Positions 12,201 through 20,039 of a DNA stretch of 64,000 nucleotides are shown in pieces (position 1 is the first letter of the stretch; every line of letters begins with the position of its first letter). The position numbers were made by a program, and so were the translations under genes. Source of the stretch: Bacteroidota bacterium (GTDB lineage: Bacteria > Bacteroidota > Bacteroidia > AKYH767-A > OLB10); contig JAGVTU010000024.1 in assembly GCA_019136655.1 (NCBI GenBank), positions 323,553 to 387,552 of the forward strand. Direction: 5' to 3'. The notes beneath the pieces are model-generated. The model was not told the DNA's origin and ran no database searches. It saw nothing but the letters and a program-made list of their open reading frames with translations.

Positions 12201-15200
12201 CGATTATCTGATAATTTCCACCTGTGAGATTGGAGAAATTATTTCCTGATTGAAATGTTGTTCCATTATCAATTGAAAACTGCAGTGGCGCGCTTCCTCC
12301 AGTTACTGTTACACTTATACTTCCGTTGGTGAGGCCACTGCATGAAATTGGTGTTCCAGTAACATTATTAATCACAGGTGATGGAGCTGACGGAACATTG
12401 ATTGTTGAAGACGCTGTGCAACCATTGGCATCCTGAATAATCATTTGATAAGTTCCACCCGCTAATCCTGAAAAAATATTCTGCGGTTGAAAAGTAGAAC
12501 CATTATCATTAGAAAAAGAATAAGGCGATGTACCACCTGCTGCTGTTACACTGATATCGCCATTTGCAAGTCCGCATGTTGACTGTTGCGCTGCAGCATT
12601 TAAAGTTAATAAATCAGGTTCGGTAAGTGTTGCCTGCGAAGTCACGGTACAACCCGAAGCATCAGTAACAACAATTGTATAATTACCGGGAGTTAAATTA
12701 TTAAACACACCTGATGACTGATAAGTATTGCCATTATCAATTGAATATTGAAGCGCTCCTGTGCCTCCGTTGGCATTTACAGTCACTGAACCATTAGCCG
12801 CACCATTACAGGTAATATCTGATGATGCAACTGCCGAAATAACAGGAGCAGCATTGCTGTTTACTGTTGTTGAAACAGAAACAGTACAACCGTTAGCATC
12901 CTGAACAATTACGGTATAATTTCCTGAAGTAAGAAATGCAAACTGCGATGACGACTGATAAGTTACTCCATTGTTGATAGAATATTGCAATGTGCCTGTT
13001 CCACCTGATGCATTGATACTTGCTGAGCCATCAGCCTGTCCGCAGTTGGCATTGGTAGTAGCAGCAGAAGCAACAATAGCAGCAGGTTCTGCCACTGTTG
13101 CAGATGTCGAAGCAGTGCAGCCATTGGCATCCTGAATCAGTATCTGATATGATCCTGCAGAAAGTGCGCTGAATGTTGTTGCAGGCTGATAATTGTTTCC
13201 ATTATCAACTGAAAACTGCAACGGTGCAGTTCCTCCCACAGCATTTATTGTAATTGTTCCGTCACCTGAACCATTACAGGTAAGATCATTAACATTAACT
13301 GCATTGATTACCGGGGATGGTGCATCATTTACCACTACTGCCATTGCAGAAGTACAACCGTTTGCATCACTTACAACCATGTTGTAGTTGCCTGCTTTCA
13401 GGTTTGAAAAATTCGATGATGCCTGATACGTGCTTCCATTATCGGAGCTATACTGATAAGGTGATGTTCCTCCATTGGCATTGATGGCAATAGCTCCGTT
13501 GGTATTGCTGCATGTGGTTCCTGTTATGGAAGGAACTAAAACCAAAGGCGCAGGTTCAACAATGATAATTGCTGAACTTGCCTGACATCCTGATGCATCC
13601 TGAACCACTATCTGATAATTTCCGGGAGCGAGATTGCTGAAAGAAGTATTCGAACTAAAAGTATTTCCATTATCAATTGAATACTGCAATGCTCCGGTGC
13701 CACCGTTAGCGCTGATGGTCAGTGATCCATTATTCAAACCATTGCAGGTAATATCTGTCTGACTTACATTGTTGATGACAGGCGCTGCGAGATTTTGAAT
13801 TGCAATATTACCTGAAGTGCTGCACCCGTTGGCATCAGTGATTACAACCTGATAATTGCCTGCCAATAGTGATGCGAAATTTCCGTTGGACTGAAATGTA
13901 CTTCCATTGTCAATAGAATATTGAAGTGGAGCAGTACCTCCATTTCCATTTATGTTTATTGCTCCGTTTGCATTACCACAATTAGCATCGATAACTGCGC
14001 TTGTGTAGGTTATTTGCAATGGTTCTGTTACAGATACGCTTGCAGTGGCAGTACATCCATTCGCATCCTGAACAATTATCTGATAAGTATTAGGCGATAA
14101 TCCTGAAAAATTATTTCCTGACTGATAACTGCCGCCATTGTCAATTGAATATTGCAAAGCAACTGTTCCTCCATTTGCATTGATGGTGATACTTCCGTTG
14201 TTGGCACCAAAGCAATTTGCATTAACAGTTGGAGTTGAACTTATCACCACCTGAGTTGGCTCGGTGATGTTTGCACTTGCAGTAGCAGTGCATCCATTCG
14301 CATCCTGAACAATTATCTGATAAGTGTTTGGAGATAATCCTGAAAAGCTATTCCCTGACTGGTAAGTGCTTCCATTGTCAATGGAGTATTGCAAAGGACT
14401 GGTTCCTCCATTGGCATTGATGGTAATGCTTCCGTTGTTGGCTCCAAAACAATTTGCATCAACGGTTGGTGTTGAACTTATCACTACCTGAGTTGGTTCA
14501 GTGATGTTTGCACTTGCAGTAGCAGTACATCCATTCGCATCCTGAACAATTATCTGATAAGTGTTTGGAGATAATCCTGAAAAATTATTTCCTGACTGAT
14601 AACTGCTGCCATTGTCAATTGAATATTGCATAGGACTGGTTCCTCCATTTGCATTGATTGTAATACTTCCATTGTTTGCTCCAAAGCAATTTGCATCAAC
14701 TGTTGGTGTTGAAGTAATTGTTACCTGTGTTGGTTCTGTTATGTTTGCACTTGTTGTAGCTGTGCATCCATTCGCATCCTGAACAATTATCTGATAAGTA
14801 TTAGGCGATAATCCTGAAAAATTATTTCCTAACTGATAACTGTTGCCATTGTCAATTGAATATTGCAAAGGACTGGTTCCACCATTTGCATTGATGGTAA
14901 TACTTCCATTGTTTGCTCCAAAACAATTTGCATCAACTGTTGGTGTTGAAGTAATTGTTACCTGAGTTGGTTCTGTTACAGATACACTTGAAGTTGCTGT
15001 GCATCCATTCGCATCCTGAACAATTATCTGATAATTCCCGGCTGAAATATTATTGAAACTATTTCCTGACTGGTACGTGCCGCCATTGTCAATTGAATAT
15101 TCCAAAGGACTGGTTCCTCCGTTTGCGTTGATGGTAATGCTTCCGTTGTTTGCACCAAAACAATTTGCATCAACAGTTGAGGTTGAACTTATCACTACCT

Positions 15201-18200
15201 GAGTTGGCTCAGTGATGTTTGCACTTGTTGTAGCTGTACATCCATTTGCATCCTGAACAATTATCTGATAAGTGTTTGGAGATAATCCTGAAAAATTATT
15301 TCCTGACTGATAACTGCTGCCATTGTCAATTGAATATTGCAAAGGACTGGTTCCTCCGTTTGCATTGATGGTAATACTTCCATTATTTGCACCAAAACAA
15401 TTTGCATCAACAGTTGGTGTTGAACTAATCGTAACCTGAGTTGGTTCTGTTATGTTCGCACTTGTTGTAGCTGTACATCCATTCGCATCCTGAACAATTA
15501 TCTGATAAGTGTTTGGTGATAATCCTGAAAAACTATTTCCTGACTGGTACGTGCTGCCATTGTCAATGGAGTATTGCAAAGCACCTGTTCCTCCGTTTGC
15601 ATTGATGGTAATACTTCCATTGTTTGCTCCAAAACAATTTGCATCAACAGTTGGTGTTGAACTTATCACTACCTCAGTTGGTTCAGTTACAAATACACTT
15701 GCAGTTGCAGTACATCCATTCGCATCCTGAACAATTATCTGATAAGTGTTTGGTGATAATCCTGAAAAACTATTTCCTGACTGGTACGTGCTGCCATTGT
15801 CAATAGAGTATTGCAAAGCACCTGTTCCTCCGTTTGCATTGATGGTAATACTTCCGTTGTTGGCACCAAAACAATTTGCATCAACTGTTGGTGTTGAATT
15901 AATCACTACCTGTGTTGGCTCTGAAATAACTACTGAAGTGGAAACAGTGCAGCCATTTGCATCAATCACAACAACTGAATAGTTGCCTGAAGCCAGACCT
16001 GAAAAGTTACCGGACGATTGATAAGGTGCTCCACCCGTAATACTATATTGTAAAGGTGCAGTGCCATTACTTGCAGCAATATTCAGGGTGCCATTGTTTG
16101 CATTGTAGCATGTAGCATCTGTAATGTTGGCTGCATCAATACGTGGTCCGGGTGCATCAGTAATATTTACACCTGACGAAACACTGCATCCATTAGCATC
16201 CTGAATGACAACAGTAAATGATCCAGTTGCCAGTCCTGTGAATGAATTTGAAGGCTGGAATGTAGAACCTGCATCAATACTATACTGATAATTGGGTGTC
16301 CCCCCATTTGCATTTACAGTAACTGTTCCGTTCGACTGACTGCATGTTGTATTTGCAACAACTGTATTAACAGTGAGCTGTGAAGGTTCTGTTATGACAA
16401 CAATGGTATTTGCTGTGCAACCATTATCATCCGTAACTACAACAGAATAAGTTCCGGAAGTTAACCCTGAAAAATTATTCCCACTCTGAAAAGTTGCTCC
16501 GTTATCTGAAGAATATTGAAGTATGCCGGTTCCACCGCTTGCAGAAATATTGATGCTGCCATTGGCACTTCCAAAACAACTTACCGAAGTAGGAATGACA
16601 TTATCAATTACAGGTGATGCAGCATCAGGAACATTAACCGATAATGTGGCAGTGCATCCATTGGCATCCTGCACTTGTAAAGTATAATTACCGGATAACA
16701 ATCCAGTGAAAATACTCCCTGACTGAAAAGTAGCTCCATTGTCAGAAGAATATTGTAATGCACCTGTTCCACCTGCAGCATTTATGGTTAAAGAGCCATT
16801 ATACTGAGAGCAGGTAGATCCGGTTACTGATGCATTTATCTGCAATGCCGGAGGATCTGTAATACTCACTGAGGTGGTAACCTGACAACCAACAGCATCC
16901 GTAACAACAACACTGTAATTTCCTGCACCTAAACCATTGAAAATATTTCCTGACTGAAAAGTAACACCGTTATCAATACTATATTGCAATGCACCTGAAC
17001 CTCCTGATGCATTGATGGTGATGCTTGCATTTGAACCGCCATTGCACAATAGAGTTGTGGATGCAGCAGAATTGATTACCGGTGCTGAAGAATTATTGAT
17101 AGAAGCATTTGCAGAAGCAGTACATCCATTGGCATCAACAACAACTACATTATAATTGGATGCAGCAAGATTGCTGAATGAGTTTGATGACTGATAAGGT
17201 GCACCTCCTGTAATGCTGTACTGAAGAGTGCCTGTACCTCCTGAAGCATTAACAGTAAGTGAGCCATTGCTGCTGCCACAGGTTGCATCAGCAGTAGCAA
17301 CACCTGAAATAACAATTGCCAGAGGATCGCTAACAGAAACAGTAGAAGTAACTGTACAACCATACATATCTGTAACCATCACCGTATAGCTTCCTGCAGT
17401 CAAACCACTGAATGCATTGCCTGCCTGAAAAGTTGCGCCATTATCAATACTATATTGCAGAGGCGGACTGCCACTTGATGCATTGATTGTAATACTTCCA
17501 TTACTGCCTCCGTTGCAACTTATATTTACTGTTGGTGTTGCATTAATAACAGGAACAACAGAAGGTGCAACATTCACTGTTTGTGAGGAAGAACATCCAT
17601 TGGCATCGCGCACTACAACATCGTAACTACCTGCTGCAAGATTTGTAAAACCAGATCCCGCACTATATGTTGCTCCATTATCAATACTGTATTGTAAAGG
17701 TGCTGTTCCTCCGCTTGCAGAAATATTTATAGCTCCGTCATTTCTGTTACATTTTGTTGCAACAGTGTTTACAGAAAGACTAATGGCAGGTGGGGCTGCA
17801 ACAGTAAAATAAGTAGTTGCTGCACATCCATTATTATCCACTGTAGTAAGGCTGTAATTTCCCGGAGCAAGATTTGGAAGTGCATTTGAACTGGACACAT
17901 TATTCAATTGCATAATAGTTGTGCCTGAACTGTTCTTCCAAATGTAAGACCATGGTGATGCTCCCTGAGCTGTACCTAAGGCACTGCCTACTCCACCCGG
18001 GCAATTTGGATTTGTTACATTTACAATAGGTGGTTGGCAACAGGCAGAAGTTGCAAAAAATTCTGTTATCGGATCGCCTGTACATGCAAGTGAAGTCCAC
18101 GATCCTGACTCTCCATCACCATAAGTGTCGATGCTGATATTGAGACTTGCACCCTGAACACATTGAGCCTGTGATTTGGTGCGTATGCTCCAACAAAAAG

Positions 18201-19476
18201 TCCAGTCGCATAAGTTGAGTGGATTATAATCGCCAAAATTATTTCCGGGATTTCCATCTGAGAATCCAAATGGACTACCTAATGGTGATTCATAATAAAA
18301 GCCGGGACCATGTGAAACACCTGTAGCCGAACTCACAATATTGGTGTTATACCATCCCCAAACACCATCGCCTGAGCAGTTGTTAGGCATGGTGACAGTG
18401 AGCGTACTCATATCCCATCCTGCACCAAATGTCGGAACAACAGCATGCAACCAGTTTGAAGAAGTCTGATTATAGTCTGATATGGTATAACAAAAGTTTA
18501 CCAACTGTCCGGCAAGATAGGTTCCGTTAACAGGAGGTGGATTTACTGTAAGATTGTTCACAATAACACAACCTGCACAATCATAATTATTCTGAAGTCC
18601 TAATGTGAAATCGCATTGATCATTAAGGCTGCCACCGCTTACCTGAAGATAATATGTTCCGGCTGCTAATCCGACAAAACTTGTGTTGAGCGTCCCACCT
18701 GCACCTATAGCGCAACCTCTTCCAACAAGATTTGTACAGTTAGTACCTGAGTAAAGTGCAACATTTGGTGTTTGTATTCCTCCCGTAATCTGAACATTGA
18801 GTGTTGGTCCGGTAAGATTAAAACGATACCACACATCACTTGCAGGGCTTGCCATATTTCCTGAAGGTTTACAACCGGTAAGAGTCGTATAAGGCATTTC
18901 CGCAGTAGCACAGAGATTGGTTGTGTTGGTGTATTGCCATGCCCCAATTCCACTCGGACAGGCAGCAGGCACAGGCAGCAGGCCAAGATTTTGTGCTCCA
19001 CTGCAGGCATCATTCGATGGAGCAGGGCCACCATTACAGGTTTGCAAACAACTGCCTCCGGCAGCACAGGCAATGCAACTTATATTGGCTACCCAGCCAC
19101 CTGCACTGACAATAATATCAGAGGTAAAAACAAAAGTCAGACAACCAGATGTACCAAGAAAAGTTCCCGGAGTTGTTGTTCCTGTAAAAGTTCCCAATAA
19201 TGGTGATGCAGTATTAGGTCCATTATATATACTTAAAAAATCGTAGCCGTTCTCAAGATTGAAAGATGTAAAAGAAATAGATATACATTGCCCGGCAGTA
19301 CTGGAGCAAAATGTCATTGTCACATTCTGATTGTTGCTGTAATTAGCTCCTGCACCTCCTCCATCATAAAAGGTGCCTCCACAAGTAGATACATTGGTAT
19401 TACTCATGAGGTAGTTCTGAGCATTGGTATAGCTACATGCAGCAGCTAAAATTAAAATAGTAATGAGTCTCTTCAT
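6244..19476 (-). CDS. Giant SprB-like cell-surface adhesin, T9SS type B cargo (4410 aa)
   Basis: A predicted mobile or anchored surface adhesin exported by the T9SS. Order seen: signal peptide (MKRLITILILAAACSYTNA); a CUB-like domain at about residues 22-135; a preproteins-like Ser/Gly-rich region to about 550; about 45 SprB-type repeats of 76-80 aa (about residues 550-4000); two Ig/PKD-like units with ICLGQ and ICQGQ; two PKD domains (YQWTFGDGD and YQWDFGDN); and a type B gliding-motility C-terminal domain starting IPNAFSPNNDGRND and ending EFKGTVTLIR. Nearly every SprB unit has two cysteines, GGTxxLQYSIDNG and a closing QDANGC. SprB of Flavobacterium johnsoniae is the characterised model for this repeat family. 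The frame is unbroken for 13.2 kb, so the gene appears intact. Repeat-rich DNA makes assembly collapse possible. It may serve gliding, attachment or biofilm; the sequence cannot decide. Confidence 0.9.
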   Translation of the reverse strand: MKRLITILILAAACSYTNAQNYLMSNTNVSTCGGTFYDGGGAGANYSNNQNVTMTFCSSTAGQCISISFTSFNLENGYDFLSIYNGPNTASPLLGTFTGTTTPGTFLGTSGCLTFVFTSDIIVSAGGWVANISCIACAAGGSCLQTCNGGPAPSNDACSGAQNLGLLPVPAACPSGIGAWQYTNTTNLCATAEMPYTTLTGCKPSGNMASPASDVWYRFNLTGPTLNVQITGGIQTPNVALYSGTNCTNLVGRGCAIGAGGTLNTSFVGLAAGTYYLQVSGGSLNDQCDFTLGLQNNYDCAGCVIVNNLTVNPPPVNGTYLAGQLVNFCYTISDYNQTSSNWLHAVVPTFGAGWDMSTLTVTMPNNCSGDGVWGWYNTNIVSSATGVSHGPGFYYESPLGSPFGFSDGNPGNNFGDYNPLNLCDWTFCWSIRTKSQAQCVQGASLNISIDTYGDGESGSWTSLACTGDPITEFFATSACCQPPIVNVTNPNCPGGVGSALGTAQGASPWSYIWKNSSGTTIMQLNNVSSSNALPNLAPGNYSLTTVDNNGCAATTYFTVAAPPAISLSVNTVATKCNRNDGAINISASGGTAPLQYSIDNGATYSAGSGFTNLAAGSYDVVVRDANGCSSSQTVNVAPSVVPVINATPTVNISCNGGSNGSITINASSGSPPLQYSIDNGATFQAGNAFSGLTAGSYTVMVTDMYGCTVTSTVSVSDPLAIVISGVATADATCGSSNGSLTVNASGGTGTLQYSITGGAPYQSSNSFSNLAASNYNVVVVDANGCTASANASINNSSAPVINSAASTTLLCNGGSNASITINASGGSGALQYSIDNGVTFQSGNIFNGLGAGNYSVVVTDAVGCQVTTSVSITDPPALQINASVTGSTCSQYNGSLTINAAGGTGALQYSSDNGATFQSGSIFTGLLSGNYTLQVQDANGCTATLSVNVPDAASPVIDNVIPTSVSCFGSANGSINISASGGTGILQYSSDNGATFQSGNNFSGLTSGTYSVVVTDDNGCTANTIVVITEPSQLTVNTVVANTTCSQSNGTVTVNANGGTPNYQYSIDAGSTFQPSNSFTGLATGSFTVVIQDANGCSVSSGVNITDAPGPRIDAANITDATCYNANNGTLNIAASNGTAPLQYSITGGAPYQSSGNFSGLASGNYSVVVIDANGCTVSTSVVISEPTQVVINSTPTVDANCFGANNGSITINANGGTGALQYSIDNGSTYQSGNSFSGLSPNTYQIIVQDANGCTATASVFVTEPTEVVISSTPTVDANCFGANNGSITINANGGTGALQYSIDNGSTYQSGNSFSGLSPNTYQIIVQDANGCTATTSANITEPTQVTISSTPTVDANCFGANNGSITINANGGTSPLQYSIDNGSSYQSGNNFSGLSPNTYQIIVQDANGCTATTSANITEPTQVVISSTSTVDANCFGANNGSITINANGGTSPLEYSIDNGGTYQSGNSFNNISAGNYQIIVQDANGCTATSSVSVTEPTQVTITSTPTVDANCFGANNGSITINANGGTSPLQYSIDNGNSYQLGNNFSGLSPNTYQIIVQDANGCTATTSANITEPTQVTITSTPTVDANCFGANNGSITINANGGTSPMQYSIDNGSSYQSGNNFSGLSPNTYQIIVQDANGCTATASANITEPTQVVISSTPTVDANCFGANNGSITINANGGTSPLQYSIDNGSTYQSGNSFSGLSPNTYQIIVQDANGCTATASANITEPTQVVISSTPTVNANCFGANNGSITINANGGTVALQYSIDNGGSYQSGNNFSGLSPNTYQIIVQDANGCTATASVSVTEPLQITYTSAVIDANCGNANGAININGNGGTAPLQYSIDNGSTFQSNGNFASLLAGNYQVVITDANGCSTSGNIAIQNLAAPVINNVSQTDITCNGLNNGSLTISANGGTGALQYSIDNGNTFSSNTSFSNLAPGNYQIVVQDASGCQASSAIIIVEPAPLVLVPSITGTTCSNTNGAIAINANGGTSPYQYSSDNGSTYQASSNFSNLKAGNYNMVVSDANGCTSAMAVVVNDAPSPVINAVNVNDLTCNGSGDGTITINAVGGTAPLQFSVDNGNNYQPATTFSALSAGSYQILIQDANGCTASTSATVAEPAAIVASAATTNANCGQADGSASINASGGTGTLQYSINNGVTYQSSSQFAFLTSGNYTVIVQDANGCTVSVSTTVNSNAAPVISAVASSDITCNGAANGSVTVNANGGTGALQYSIDNGNTYQSSGVFNNLTPGNYTIVVTDASGCTVTSQATLTEPDLLTLNAAAQQSTCGLANGDISVTAAGGTSPYSFSNDNGSTFQPQNIFSGLAGGTYQMIIQDANGCTASSTINVPSAPSPVINNVTGTPISCSGLTNGSISVTVTGGSAPLQFSIDNGTTFQSGNNFSNLTGGNYQIIVQDANGCTATSATSVSQPTPISLSAATTNANCNQADGSITVSASGGTGAFVYSLDHGSSYQQAAVFNFLPAGNYTIIIQDANGCMDSVAAAVSNNAAPVISAVIGTDVTCNGLNNGTVSINASGGTGVLQYSVNNGATYQSSPSFSNIIPGSYTVVVQDASGCTVTSSVTVAEPPLLTFTSTAAGSTCGNANGSITISSNGGTSPYQYSSDNGLTFQTSNQFLSLSSGSYQLVITDANGCSASSAVQVSSAPSPVINNVAHTDLNCNGSGNGTITISVSNGTSPLQYSIDNGATFQSTNSFANLSAGSYQVLVQDANGCTVSSSAILSEPQAIAVSTTSTDATCGNANGTLTVSAAGGSGMLTYSIDGGVNYLSDSLFLNLLAGNYNVVVQDANGCTSSVAASVLNTASPVVNSSPVTNVSCFGYNDGSVVVNVTGGTGTLSYSINGGITSQSSNIFSALTAGNYTVLVTDAQGCSVTTSVTITEPDEIVVNVAVTDASCGVSNGSITLSASGGAGALQYSINNGSSYQPGGSFPNQGAGNYQIIVQDANGCIATDVASVNNTNAPVISNVTYASLTCNGSNDGMITISATGGTGALQYSIDNGSTYSAANAYSNLAQGSYAIIVLDAAGCQATYSVQLTEPDALLFNTSNTPSTCGNANGTLSFNVIGGTSPFNYSIDNGVNFQSSNQFTNLAANTYNVVVQDDNGCLVSAQSVITNQAAPSVTNVVAADVKCYGLANGSVTVSASGGTGALQYSVNNGSTFQSGNYFNNLPQGNYQIVVQDANGCTATSSATIQQPAQLVVSAAATGTTCSSANGLINVTANGGVGLLTYSSDSGITYQASAQFTSVNAGSYTIVVQDSNHCIAQTAVTVTDAPGPVLSPSTVVNVLCNGFSNGSISVNASGGTSPLTYSINNGSSYQTSAQFSNLAVGTYGIVVSDANGCTVSSNELISQPAPVNFTLNTTAATCGNSNGTITVANTSGGAGNYQFSVDGGTTWQTSALFDSLSATSYSVILQDGNACTVTQTTVINNISGPVISNIAVTDLKCHGDNGGTIVLTQSSGTGPFQYSINNGQTLQMGNVFNNLAAGNYDLTVVDQNGCVADSFIVVNEPPLLTYSVTSSVATCGNANAMLTLSGNGGNGAYQYSVNGGISYQSSGTFAGLIPNTYHIVVMDTNNCQITDSIAVSSAPAPVLSLISSTNISCYNISDGSVTLSTSSGTSPFNYSVDRGVTWQSASIFNGLPAGNYMLYVQDANGCLDSVSTALSQPTQLITQTASTAVLCNGGSTGTATVNASGGTSPYAYNWNISGNTSQTVQNIAAGVYTVVVTDANNCSTTDSVSVMQPPLLVLTATTADVSCFGFNNGSVTVSVTGGTGAIQYSIDGGINYQSGLIFDSLPPNTYSISAMDANGCTTIVATSITQPQAIAATAQVNPVSCFGGTDGSISLLASGGVGNFVYAVSGGAGQQSNIFSNLAAGPYTLIVTDGNGCTFSISDTMTQPDLLVATSQVQNVLCNGQSNGSVAVVVTGGVAPYQYMWNTGDTISSISNIAQGNYSLVVTDLNGCTTQLAATISQPTAIAVSVSPDPTICLGQQATLTASASGGTPPYTFKWNTGYVGAVLQVNPSVTTAYNVFITDNAGCNSPLRYANVNVNPPLSIVVSPDDTICQGQSVTLIANASGGNGGPYSITWNGQAASSITVTPPSTSVYTALVNDGCTVLPAQALSTVIVNPLPQVNFEPLDTEGCVPLTVSFSNLSANAVSYQWTFGDGDKDSVVSAVHTYENPGIYSVGLYAISNEGCENSLVLDDLISVYDNPIAAFDINRTETNILDPRFEFYNHSISASYYQWDFGDNRGVSSEPNPFYAYNDTGIYQIVMVAANEHHCTDTAYGEVHVGGAFTIYIPNAFSPNNDGRNDFFSVNGIGYTQLQMLIFDRWGNLVFNQTSDNPAWEGMNMFNHSLCQQGVYVYKVIVKNIFDKQEEFKGTVTLIR
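7480..17800 (-). repeat. SprB-type repeat region, about 45 units, mostly in A/B alternation
   Basis: By reading the translation I divide this region into about 45 units of 76-80 aa (about 235 bp). Two unit types alternate. Type A opens with a C-N/F-G-x-x-NG motif and ends in E-P or D-P. Type B opens with TC-G/S-x-x-NG and ends in A-P/S-x-P before VIN. The alternation is strict from about 18 kb to 15.9 kb and again from 14 kb to about 8.4 kb. It is interrupted by a block of eight A-type units and decays into A-only units at the C-terminal end. Boundaries are approximate. Confidence 0.85.
14020..15915 (-). repeat. Eight near-identical 237-bp tandem repeats inside the giant adhesin gene
   Basis: The segment AATTTGCAT (variant AATTTGCATT at the first) recurs at 14214, 14451, 14688, 14925, 15162, 15399, 15636 and 15873, always exactly 237 bp apart. 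Each unit encodes 79 aa beginning near TVDANCFGANNGSITINANG. The units differ mainly at a few codons (GTG, GTS or GTV before the LQYS motif; ITEPT or VTEPT at the end). Many differences are silent third-base changes, which suggests recent duplication or gene conversion of one A-type unit. Exact codon-length periodicity keeps the frame when unit number changes. Confidence 0.95.
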
Positions 19477-20039
19477 AATTGGCTTTTGTATTAGAAAAAA
19501 TACGGTGGTTGGAAAAGAATGGGTCTGATAAAACTGACTCCCTTTGAAGAAGTGTGAGGGTATTGGAGTAAAAAAACAGGTAAAAAAATCGCCATCATTA
19601 TACAGTTTAAGTTGGAAATAATGAATTGAGCGCGTCTGAATTCTACCGAGTCAAATAAAATTGCTTATCTAAGTCGGGGTAAATTTAATGTAATTTTCAT
19701 AAAAACAAATGACTCTGGTTACATATTTCAAGTTTTGTTATCCACCTATACTGTTTGATTACTACAGGAGTATAAGCGAAGAACTGTAAAGAGGACAATC
19801 CAACAGCTTCAAGAAAAAAAACAAGAATTTAATCTGCTGAATATAAACACATTAATAATCACAGTGAAAAAACTCTCTTTAGGCTGCAACTTTTTGGAGT
19901 CAGGAATCTCTTACTATCAGTTCCGAAGCCATGAAACTTGGAAATTAGCTGTGGAAATAGCTCTGAAAACTCATAAAGGAACGCCTGTCACAATTAGAAT
20001 TCGGTTTTGGTTAGTCATTTTTTTGACAGGCTTCCTTTT
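19477..20039. other. 563-bp intergenic region with no convincing gene
   Basis: This is the longest non-coding stretch in the window. It must hold the promoter of the giant adhesin (minus strand), but I see no full TTTG-N20-TAnnTTTG match for it. A possible 65-codon GTG-started frame on the plus strand (19864-20061) has no recognisable product and reads through the hairpin at 19978-20037 into the end of the next gene, so I do not call it. The region is A/T-rich with several oligo-A runs. Confidence 0.6.
19978..20037 (+). terminator. Terminator-like hairpin with plus-strand U run
   Basis: GGAA-C-GCCTGTCA (19978-19990) pairs with TGACAGGC-TTCC (20024-20035), giving a 12-bp stem with one bulge and a 33-base loop, followed by TTTTTTA on the plus strand. 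Read on the minus strand it follows the stop codon of the membrane protein gene but has only a weak T tract (TTTATGAGTTTT). It may serve that gene, or it may end an unrecognised plus-strand transcript. Confidence 0.5.

Noticed and set aside
14020..15915. Regular repeats that could suggest a CRISPR array
   Set aside because: The period is 237 bp with no short repeat and spacer structure, no cas genes are present, and the whole block is an unbroken reading frame of a SprB-type protein.
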